Source: an uncultured Bacteroides sp. | GTDB taxonomy: Bacteria; Bacteroidota; Bacteroidia; Bacteroidales; Bacteroidaceae | Length of the DNA: 46,385 bases | Reading direction: 5' to 3' | NCBI RefSeq assembly: GCF_902491285.1 | Contig: NZ_CABUHK010000046.1 | Coordinates: 1 to 46,385, forward strand | Made by a program: the position numbers and the translations under genes | Part shown: positions 1 through 6,968 of the stretch, piece after piece | How positions within the stretch are numbered: the first letter of the stretch is position 1 | How the letters are laid out: each line of letters starts with the position of its first letter | The notes under the pieces: generated by a model | Seen by the model: only the letters and a program-made list of their open reading frames with translations | Database searches by the model: none | Told to the model about the DNA's origin: nothing

Positions 1-134
1 TTGCAAATTTATGAATCGCAAAAGTACGTGTTTTATTTGAATGATTTAGCATTTGGTATTTAAAAATTCTTATATCCGTGAAAGTTCCCTCCTTTTCTTT
101 GGAGAATTTATTCTTTTGTTCCGGTGATTCTGCT

Positions 135-142
135 TACATTTG
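135..142 (+). promoter_or_regulatory. Putative -7 box for the sirtuin gene
   Basis: TACATTTG fits the Bacteroides -7 consensus TAnnTTTG. A TTTG at 115-118 could be the -33 element, but the 16-bp spacing is shorter than the usual 19-21. Transcription would start about 25 bases before the ATG at 176. Confidence 0.35.
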
Positions 143-175
143 TATATCTTAAAACGAACAGAAGGAGGAACATAT

Positions 176-874
176 ATGAAGAATCTGGTAATTTTGACGG
201 GGGCAGGCATGAGTGCCGAGAGTGGAATCAGTACGTTCAGGGATGCAGGTGGTCTGTGGGACCGGTATCCGGTGGAGCAGGTCGCTACTCCGGAAGGATA
301 TCAACGGGATCCCGCATTGGTGATAAACTTTTATAATGAACGTCGGAAACAGTTATTGGATGTCGTGCCGAATCGCGGGCATGAACTGTTGGCAGAGCTG
401 GAGAAGAACTTTAAAGTGACGGTGGTAACACAGAATATTGATAACTTGCATGAAAGAGCCGGGAGCAGTCATATTATTCATCTGCATGGAGAATTGACAA
501 AAGTATGTTCCAGCCGTGACCCTTATAATCATCATTATATAAAGGAATTGAAGCCTGAAGAATATGAGGTGAAACTTGGAGACAAGGCAGGAGACGGGAC
601 GCAGTTGCGGCCTTTTATTGTATGGTTTGGTGAAGCGGTACCCGAAATTGAGACAGCCATTCAATATGTGGAGGCAGCGGATATTTTCGTCATTATCGGA
701 ACTTCGCTCAACGTGTATCCTGCTGCGGGATTGCTTCATTATGTACCAGGAGAAGCAGAGGTGTATCTGATTGACCCGAAACCGGTGGATACACATACTT
801 CCCGTCCGATACATGTGATTCAGAAAGGAGCTTCTGAAGGAGTGGCTGAGTTGAAACAGTTGTTGGGTGTCTGA
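176..874 (+). CDS. cobB: Sir2-family NAD-dependent protein deacylase
   Basis: Predicted cytosolic NAD+-dependent lysine deacylase of 232 residues. The NAD motif GAGMSAESGI is at residues 9-18, FRDAGGLW at 21-28, TQNID at 85-89, the catalytic HLHG (His104) at 102-105, and FGEAVP and GTSLNVYPAA follow. Y53-N-E-R56 matches the Tyr-x2-Arg pair that marks class III (SIRT5/CobB-like) sirtuins, which can remove succinyl or malonyl groups. Oddly, the only cysteine is C111, so the usual four-cysteine zinc site is missing although the segment keeps its length. The start at 176 is chosen because AAGGAGG at 162-168 lies 7 bases ahead of it; a longer frame opens only with TTG at 140. The family is certain; acyl specificity is inferred. 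Confidence 0.93.
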   Translation: MKNLVILTGAGMSAESGISTFRDAGGLWDRYPVEQVATPEGYQRDPALVINFYNERRKQLLDVVPNRGHELLAELEKNFKVTVVTQNIDNLHERAGSSHIIHLHGELTKVCSSRDPYNHHYIKELKPEEYEVKLGDKAGDGTQLRPFIVWFGEAVPEIETAIQYVEAADIFVIIGTSLNVYPAAGLLHYVPGEAEVYLIDPKPVDTHTSRPIHVIQKGASEGVAELKQLLGV

Positions 875-888
875 GCCTTTTCCTGTTT

Positions 889-1107
889 TTATTCCAACTC
901 AGTGGCAAAAATATGATTATTCCGGAGTGTTTCCGAAATTTCGAGTGCAGTGACGCCACTGCACTCGATTCTTAATATTTTCTCCCAGTCCTCAAAATCC
1001 ACATTCCATTTGTTGATTTGAGGATATTGTGCCAGAAGCTTCCCGATGCGCTTGACATCACCTTTTTTGGTGATAGAAGTCCGAAAAATTAAAATCTTAT
1101 TTTCCAT
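889..1107 (-). CDS. Small protein with ferredoxin-like (HMA-like) pattern
   Basis: A 72-residue hypothetical protein. The pattern strand-helix-strand-strand-helix-strand (KILIFRTSI; a helix over KRIGKLLAQY; KWNVDFEDWEKILRIEC; a helix over TALEISETLR; FATELE) resembles the small ferredoxin-like fold of heavy-metal-associated domains. The CxxC metal motif is absent, so metal binding is not supported. It starts 14 bases after the stop of the AraC-type gene and is probably co-transcribed with it. Its stop lies 14 bases from the stop of the convergent sirtuin gene, leaving no room for a terminator. Function unknown. Confidence 0.7.
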   Translation of the reverse strand: MENKILIFRTSITKKGDVKRIGKLLAQYPQINKWNVDFEDWEKILRIECSGVTALEISETLRNNHIFATELE

Positions 1108-1121
1108 GTGCTTTTAAAGTT

Positions 1122-1472
1122 TTATGTATGTGAGCGGAACTCACGAATGGTCACATTGAAATATTGTCTGAAGTTGCGGCTTAATAGTGAAAGGCTGCTA
1201 AAACCGCAAAGGCGGGCAACTTCGGTGGCAGAAAGTTCCTTGTTTCGTTTTAATAATAGTGCTGCTTTTTCAATCCGGGTGCGTTTGATATAATCCGTAG
1301 GTGTTTCTCCTGTCAGAAATGTAAAGACACGATGGAAGTGGAAAGGCGAAAAGCATGCAATGCCAGCCATTTTCTGCAATGATAACGGTTGGTCTATATT
1401 ATTGTGGATATAGTCTGTGACTTTATTAATCCGTAACTTGTATTCTTGCCTATTTAGTTCTTTCGTTTCCAT
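1122..1472 (-). CDS. HTH-only AraC-family transcription regulator
   Basis: A 116-residue DNA-binding protein that is almost entirely the AraC/XylS double helix-turn-helix. The first HTH covers the stretch with LSLQKMAGIACFSPFHFHRVF, and the second is the conserved LCGFSSLSLLSRNFRQYF part near the C terminus. There is no ligand or dimerisation domain, unlike standard AraC proteins of about 290 residues, so it may respond through a partner or through its own level. The start at 1472 is the first ATG; the frame can be extended to a TTG at 1484. A hairpin at 1502-1537 separates it from the upstream methyltransferase gene, and the small protein gene follows 14 bases downstream. Confidence 0.85.
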   Translation of the reverse strand: METKELNRQEYKLRINKVTDYIHNNIDQPLSLQKMAGIACFSPFHFHRVFTFLTGETPTDYIKRTRIEKAALLLKRNKELSATEVARLCGFSSLSLLSRNFRQYFNVTIREFRSHT

Positions 1473-1501
1473 ATCTTTTTGCAAAGTAAAGGATAATAAG
1501 T

Positions 1502-1537
1502 GCCGGAGAGTTGTCCTATCTTGCTAACTTCTCCGGC
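1502..1537 (-). terminator. Hairpin between methyltransferase and AraC genes
   Basis: GCCGGAGA at 1502-1509 pairs with TCTCCGGC at 1530-1537, extended by GTT/AAC past a bulged base. On the - strand it follows the methyltransferase stop (1548) and is followed by a moderately T-rich tail. It probably ends or attenuates methyltransferase transcription before the AraC gene. Confidence 0.6.
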
Positions 1538-1547
1538 AGAATAGTAA

Positions 1548-2321
1548 TTATCTTTTTTGTCCTATATAGAATACATAGCCATAGTATTCTTTATACTTAT
1601 AATATAGACTCTGTTCGTACTGTTGTCCTGCAATGAGGTCTGCGGCTGCGGCGTTGCCCGAATATTCTTTCAGAAAAGCTTCCTGAGCCGTGAACTGGGG
1701 AGCATAGAAGTGTTCTATCCAACAGTTTTCCGGTAAAATGAAATGAGCTGTCAGCGTATATCCGGCTTTCTCCATTTGTACTATTTTATTCGGAATCGTA
1801 TCGATTTCCGGATAATTAGCCATCCAGAAGTTTTCTATCTCAGCGGGACGTTCCGGAGTAAACCAGGATGCTTCCGTTACAGCAATGAATCCGTCTTTTT
1901 TCAGAAATCTGCTCCATTCATTCATGCCACGTTCGAATCCTATATTATAGATAGCGCCTTCTGACCAGATTAAATCAAGTTCTTCATCTTGAAACGGCAG
2001 ATTATCCATTGAACCGACAACGCCTTTTACTCTGTCTTCGCAATGTAATTCAACTGCGTTTCTGTTGAATATCTCAATAAAATCGGGAAAAAGGTCGATA
2101 CCTGTAATCTGTCCTTTTGTATAGTTGGCCAAAGCCATTGTCTGCCCGCCTGTACCACAACCGATATCGGCTATTCTGGCCTCGTCTGACAGTTCGTGAA
2201 TGAAACTTACGGCTTTTTGTGTGACTTCCGGGCTTCCGGGACCTTGACGTTCTAACAACTTGAAGTAATTACATATCATTGTGAAATCGAAATCGTGGAT
2301 TGACTTTAATTCGTTACTCAT
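1548..2321 (-). CDS. Class I SAM-dependent methyltransferase
   Basis: A cytosolic methyltransferase of 257 residues with a Rossmann-type fold. Motif I, ADIGCGTGGQ, lies at residues 51-60 and the acidic end of strand 2 (GIDLFPD) at 74-80. The WSEGAIYNIG segment matches the post-II/III region of the Methyltransf_11/25 type. Substrate unknown; the C-terminal half (aromatic-rich, with QQYEQSLYYKYKEYYGY) does not identify it. The start at 2321 (MSNELKSIHDF) is chosen over a longer frame to 2363 because the family begins there. It has a good upstream promoter and a predicted leader of about 225 bases with inverted repeats, which suggests control at the RNA level. Confidence 0.88.
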   Translation of the reverse strand: MSNELKSIHDFDFTMICNYFKLLERQGPGSPEVTQKAVSFIHELSDEARIADIGCGTGGQTMALANYTKGQITGIDLFPDFIEIFNRNAVELHCEDRVKGVVGSMDNLPFQDEELDLIWSEGAIYNIGFERGMNEWSRFLKKDGFIAVTEASWFTPERPAEIENFWMANYPEIDTIPNKIVQMEKAGYTLTAHFILPENCWIEHFYAPQFTAQEAFLKEYSGNAAAADLIAGQQYEQSLYYKYKEYYGYVFYIGQKR

Positions 2322-2340
2322 TGTTTTTAATGTTTTAGGT

Positions 2341-2487
2341 GTATGGCAGATGAAGGCATGCAATGATGCTTACGAGTATTTGGCCATACAAATTGTTTTA
2401 AAATTCAGATATAAAAGATAACTCCGGCATGAATATGCCAGAAAACATAAGGGATAATCTGTAATGAGAGGAAGGCTTACAGATTAT
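2341..2487 (-). promoter_or_regulatory. Structured 5' leader of the methyltransferase gene
   Basis: Three inverted repeats lie between the predicted promoter and the start codon: GTATGGC 2341-2347 with GCCATAC 2393-2399; GGCAT 2426-2430 with ATGCC 2435-2439; and a perfect 11-bp pair, ATAATCTGTAA 2454-2464 with TTACAGATTAT 2477-2487 (12-base loop). No known riboswitch consensus was recognised. The segment could be a cis-acting RNA or a protein-binding region. Confidence 0.45.
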
Positions 2488-2554
2488 TTACAGAACGGAA
2501 TCCTTACGATATGAAAATGAGTTAAACATCCAATTTTTCTTTTTTAGTTCGTGG

Positions 2555-2584
2555 CAAAGATATGTTTTTAGTGATAAAATCCAA
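2555..2584 (-). promoter_or_regulatory. Putative promoter of the methyltransferase gene
   Basis: Read on the - strand: TTG (2584-2582), 19 bases, then TATCTTTG (2562-2555), which fits the Bacteroides -33/-7 pattern. It would start transcription near 2548, giving a leader of about 225 bases. Confidence 0.5.
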
Positions 2585-2686
2585 TGAGTTATTTGAAGAA
2601 TAATGTTGAATATGTGCATTTTAGCAAGAATCGTCAAATGTGTATTTAAAGGATTAGTGGAATAAATGCCATAAAAAGACTATGTA

Positions 2687-2720
2687 TTGAAATAATAATT
2701 AAGTATTATTTGTATTTTTG
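2687..2720 (+). promoter_or_regulatory. Putative promoter of the HTCS gene
   Basis: TATTTTTG at 2713-2720 fits TAnnTTTG and sits 26 bases before the ATG. A TTG at 2687-2689 is the nearest -33 candidate; the 23-base spacing is slightly long. Confidence 0.4.
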
Positions 2721-2746
2721 TAGTCGATAATCTAATTATATAATAC

Positions 2747-5700
2747 ATGAAAAGAAACGTTATCTTTCTCTTGGGTATTTTAGGTATTATAATGGTGGAT
2801 GCTAAAAACCATTACTTTAAACATCTGGGAGTTTCTGATGGATTATCTCAGGTATGTATTTTTTCCATCTATCAGGATGAACTAGGAGCAGTATGGTTAG
2901 GCACCTCGGAGGGGTTAAACAGATATAATGGTAAGGATGTAAGAATATTCCGTCCATCACAGGGGAATGATGGCTTGACGAATAATGAAATCAATAAACT
3001 TTGTGGAGACAGAAACGGAAGGATATATATACGTTCGGGAAATGATCTTATAAAGTTTGAACTTTATAAAGAACGGTTTACTTGTTTGCGCCGGAATGAT
3101 GTGAGAGACCTTTTCTGTAAAGAAGATACCTTATGGGTAAGTTGCAACTCCGGTATCTATTATTATACAACTGAAAATTCGGATTTAACTTTTGTCACTC
3201 AGTTGCAAGAAGGTGTAGGTTCGGGAGGAATGATATATGTCGATGACAGTTTGATATGGGTTGCTACCGATCGTGTAGTTGCTATTTCACGCAAAAATCC
3301 GAGCCAGCAAAAAATATTAGCTTCCTTGGATAGAGGAAGCCAATGTATTTCAGGAGATAGTGCCGGTAATATTTGGTTAGGAACTTGGAATGGATTATAT
3401 AGAATTTCCGCTGGTAGTGGAGAATTGACTCATTATACGAATACGTCAGATAAAGACGAATTGTCTGACAATCAGATTCGATGTGTACTGGAAGATGATT
3501 TTAAACGTACGTGGGTAGGGACTTTTCGTGGGCTTGATTGTTATGATCCCGTAACTGATAAGTGGGAACATTATACTCGTTATGGTGATTCTCCGAATAC
3601 GTTGAGTCATCATTCTGTCTTGTCTCTCCATAAAGACATGCAAGGTAACATTTGGGTCGGGACATATTATGGAGGCGTGAATGTTTTTAATCCTAATAAA
3701 GCCAGTAATCATTTTTACTATGCTGAGCCATTACAGGAAGACTGTCTGAGTTTTCCTGTTGTTGGAAAGATGACGGAGGACGATAGAGGAAAATTGTGGA
3801 TATGTACAGAAGGTGGGGGCTTGAATTGTTATCATCCGGATAGTGGAATTTTTGCTCGATATCAACATCGTAAGGGGGATATAACCAGCGTAGGTAGTAA
3901 TAATTTAAAGTCAATTTTTTATCGGAAGGAGAACGGGTGCTTGTATGTCGGTACTCACTTCGGAGGGCTGTTTATATTTGATACAAAATCAAATAAAGGG
4001 CATACTCTCCATCATATAAAAGGGGATTCTACGTCTTTGCCGCATGAGATTGTGAATGATATTCAAGAGTATAAGGGTGGTCTTGCGTTGTTAACACAAG
4101 GCGGTCCTGTCTTTATGGATCCGGTGACTGAGAAGTTCTCACCACTCTCTGATGATATGAACATTCGGAAACTGGTGAGTAAAAAATTTGCTTTTGAAAC
4201 ATTCCTGATTGATAGTCGGCAACGTATGTGGTTGGCTTCGGCTACCGGAGGAGTTATTTGTGTGGATTTGCCTTCATCTAAAGTAACTGAGTATGCGATG
4301 GATACCGATAATCCTTCTGCGATAGGGAGATTTAAAGTAGTTCATATCTTTGAAGACAGTAAAGGTGTCATCTACTTTTGTACGATAGGATCGGGCGTAT
4401 TCGAATATCAGGAAAAGGAGCGCTCGTTTAAGTCTTATAGTACCTTTAATCAATGTCTGCCAAGTGATTATTGTTATTATATTTGCGAATCTGTTGAAGA
4501 ACATCGTTTGTTTATCCTTCATGGAAAGGGACTTTCTATTTTTAATAGTGAAAAAGGAGAAGTAGAAAATACTTATCATTTGTTTAATCAGACATATAGT
4601 CAAGGTTCAGCTTTATATTTGGATAAAGATGGAACTCTTTTTATTAGTGGCACGAATGGTTTGGCTTTGTTTCAAAGACAATCTTTGTATGCTCTACCTT
4701 CTAAGAATCTTTTGAATTTTGATAAGTTGTTTATTTTCAATGACGAGATTTGTCCTAATGATCAGTCTGGTATTCTGACTGATATATTGGCAAAGACATC
4801 GGATATTTATTTGAACTATAAACAGAACAATATAACAGTTGAGTTTGCCTCTTTTAATTACAATAATGATCGTAACCGTGTATTTGAGTATTGTTTGGTG
4901 GGCTTTGATAAAGTCTGGACTCAAACTTCCGGCACAACAATAACTTATACGAACTTATCTCCCGGTGACTATACGCTTAAAGCCCGTCCGTTGGCTGGTA
5001 GAGAAGGCCCGAATGAGGAGGTTTGTTTGAATATACATGTTTCTGCTCCTTTTTATGCGACTTTTTGGGCATATCTTTTCTATTTCTTATGTTTACTTGG
5101 ATTGATGATTGCGTTTATTCGTTTTAAAACCCGTCAGGCCGCCTTGAAATCCTCTTTAGAGTTTGAAAGAAAGGAAAAAGAACGGATAGAAGAACTGAAT
5201 CAGATAAAATTACGTTTCTTTACCAATATATCTCACGAATTCCGTACTCCATTGACACTTATTCTCGGTCAGATTGAAGTGCTGATGCAGATGGATTTAG
5301 GTACGACTATTTATAACCGTATTCTTCGCATATATAAGAATGCTTGGCATATGCGAAATTTGATATCGGAGTTACTTGACTTCCGTAAACAGGAGCAAGG
5401 CTATCTGAAACTTAAAGTTGAAGAGCAGAATCTGGTTACTTTTACCCGACAGATTTATATGTGCTTTTATGAGTACGCACAGAAAAAAGAAATCACTTAT
5501 CGTTTTGATAGTGTTGAAGAGACTATTTCGGTTTGGTTTGATTCAAAACAACTACAGAAAGTAATATTTAATTTATTGTCAAATGCTTTTAAGTATACAC
5601 CTAATAAAGGTAGTATAACAGTTGAGGTCAGAAAGATTGCTTCTCAAGCAGTGGTATCGGTGTGTGACACAGGAGCCGGTATTCCGGCAGAGCATATCTC

Positions 5701-6793
5701 GAAGATTTTTGAAAGGTTCTATCAGACAGATAATTTATCTTCTTCTTTCACATTGGGAACGGGGATAGGATTGGCGTTAGCAAAGGGAATAATGAATATG
5801 CATCATGGAAAGATTGATGTAGAAAGTACTGTAGGGAAAGGTACTAAGTTTACATTATTTCTTCCTTTAGGCAATCGCCATTTTAGTGATGAAGAGATGG
5901 CTGCTACGGAAGGGCGGGAATCTGTAGTTATCTCAGAAACAGTTCCTGTGCTTCCTTTCGAGCAAATAGTGGATGTAGAAGGGAAGGAAGAGAGAACGGT
6001 TGCGCAAGAGGATGCGAAGGATGAAGATAAACCAGTCATTCTTTTGGTGGATGACAGTGAAGAGCTGTTGTCTATGTTGGAAGACTTGTTTTTACCAATA
6101 TATAAGGTCTATATTGCACGTAATGGACGTGAAGGGTTGGAAATGGCGAGGCAAATACAACCGGATTTGATAATAAGCGATGTGATGATGCCGGAAATGT
6201 CAGGAAAAGAATTATGCTATAAGATTAAAACCAATGTGGAACTTTCTCATATTTCTGTGATTTTATTAACGGCTCAGACTTCTGTCGAGTATGTTGTGGA
6301 GGGATTGATGTTTGGTGCAGATGATTATGTGACGAAGCCATTTAATGTAAAGGTATTATTAGCCCGTTGTAATAATCTCATAAAGAACAAGAAGCGCCTG
6401 ATTGCTCATTATACAGGTAAAACTGTAACAGAGTCTCCTGTGCCGGAGGCTATTAATGAACGTGATAAGGAATTGCTGGCAAAATGTGTCAGTATTATAA
6501 AAGAGAATTTTGAAAATCAGGAATTTGATGTTACGGCGCTTGCTTCTGAACTTTGTATGGGGCGCAGTAAACTGTATATGCAGTTCAAACAGATAACTGG
6601 ATTAACTCCGAATGAGTTTATTTTAAAAGTAAAGTTGGATGAAGCTATGTTCTTGTTAAATAACCATTCGGAGCTTAATATTTCAGAGATTTCTGTCCGG
6701 TTAGGCTTTTCTTCACCTCGTTATTTTAGCAAATCTTTCAAAGCATTTTTCGGAGTTGCTCCACAAGCAGTGCGGAACAAGAGGGGCGAATAG
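2747..6793 (+). CDS. Hybrid two-component system (HTCS) sensor/regulator
   Basis: A 1348-residue inner-membrane sensor fusing all parts of a phosphorelay, and the likely activator of this PUL. In order: signal peptide (1-19); a periplasmic double beta-propeller of Reg_prop repeats (for example GAVWLGTSEGLNRY, GNIWLGTWNGLYR, GNIWVGTYYGGVNVF); a Y_Y_Y domain (about 694-768); a membrane helix (about 772-797); HisKA with SHEFRTP (His830 phosphoacceptor); HATPase with NLLSNAFKYT (from Asn942) and DTGAGIP; a receiver with D1102-D1103 and phospho-Asp1145 (SDVMMPE); and a C-terminal AraC HTH (about 1240-1345). All catalytic residues are present. HTCS proteins bind breakdown products of the PUL's own glycan in the periplasm; the ligand here is not readable from sequence. 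It converges on the beta-helix gene with a hairpin between them. Confidence 0.97.
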   Translation: MKRNVIFLLGILGIIMVDAKNHYFKHLGVSDGLSQVCIFSIYQDELGAVWLGTSEGLNRYNGKDVRIFRPSQGNDGLTNNEINKLCGDRNGRIYIRSGNDLIKFELYKERFTCLRRNDVRDLFCKEDTLWVSCNSGIYYYTTENSDLTFVTQLQEGVGSGGMIYVDDSLIWVATDRVVAISRKNPSQQKILASLDRGSQCISGDSAGNIWLGTWNGLYRISAGSGELTHYTNTSDKDELSDNQIRCVLEDDFKRTWVGTFRGLDCYDPVTDKWEHYTRYGDSPNTLSHHSVLSLHKDMQGNIWVGTYYGGVNVFNPNKASNHFYYAEPLQEDCLSFPVVGKMTEDDRGKLWICTEGGGLNCYHPDSGIFARYQHRKGDITSVGSNNLKSIFYRKENGCLYVGTHFGGLFIFDTKSNKGHTLHHIKGDSTSLPHEIVNDIQEYKGGLALLTQGGPVFMDPVTEKFSPLSDDMNIRKLVSKKFAFETFLIDSRQRMWLASATGGVICVDLPSSKVTEYAMDTDNPSAIGRFKVVHIFEDSKGVIYFCTIGSGVFEYQEKERSFKSYSTFNQCLPSDYCYYICESVEEHRLFILHGKGLSIFNSEKGEVENTYHLFNQTYSQGSALYLDKDGTLFISGTNGLALFQRQSLYALPSKNLLNFDKLFIFNDEICPNDQSGILTDILAKTSDIYLNYKQNNITVEFASFNYNNDRNRVFEYCLVGFDKVWTQTSGTTITYTNLSPGDYTLKARPLAGREGPNEEVCLNIHVSAPFYATFWAYLFYFLCLLGLMIAFIRFKTRQAALKSSLEFERKEKERIEELNQIKLRFFTNISHEFRTPLTLILGQIEVLMQMDLGTTIYNRILRIYKNAWHMRNLISELLDFRKQEQGYLKLKVEEQNLVTFTRQIYMCFYEYAQKKEITYRFDSVEETISVWFDSKQLQKVIFNLLSNAFKYTPNKGSITVEVRKIASQAVVSVCDTGAGIPAEHISKIFERFYQTDNLSSSFTLGTGIGLALAKGIMNMHHGKIDVESTVGKGTKFTLFLPLGNRHFSDEEMAATEGRESVVISETVPVLPFEQIVDVEGKEERTVAQEDAKDEDKPVILLVDDSEELLSMLEDLFLPIYKVYIARNGREGLEMARQIQPDLIISDVMMPEMSGKELCYKIKTNVELSHISVILLTAQTSVEYVVEGLMFGADDYVTKPFNVKVLLARCNNLIKNKKRLIAHYTGKTVTESPVPEAINERDKELLAKCVSIIKENFENQEFDVTALASELCMGRSKLYMQFKQITGLTPNEFILKVKLDEAMFLLNNHSELNISEISVRLGFSSPRYFSKSFKAFFGVAPQAVRNKRGE

Positions 6794-6850
6794 ATTATCT
6801 GTGTGCTTTATGTGTGTGGATTGTTTCCTTATACGGACACGCACATTTCC

Positions 6851-6878
6851 CTCTATGGACATGTTGGTGTCCATAGAG
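6851..6878. terminator. Terminator hairpin between HTCS and beta-helix gene
   Basis: A perfect 11-bp inverted repeat, CTCTATGGACA (6851-6861) and TGTCCATAGAG (6868-6878), with a 6-base loop, lies between two convergent genes. There is no clear T run on either side, so it may act in both directions with help from Rho. Confidence 0.6.
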
Positions 6879-6968
6879 AGATACGGTTGCTTTTATATAG
6901 GGATATTTCTGTATCTATAGTTGAGAACAGATGGAAGCTGTGATAATCTGATTCCTATATGTATAGTG

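Noticed and set aside
140..175. Upstream extension of the sirtuin (12 codons)
   Set aside because: The extension opens with TTG and overlaps the -7 box, while a strong AAGGAGG stands ahead of the ATG at 176.
2322..2363. N-terminal extension of the methyltransferase
   Set aside because: The family start MSNELKSIHDF fits the ATG at 2321, and the upstream codons fall in the leader region.
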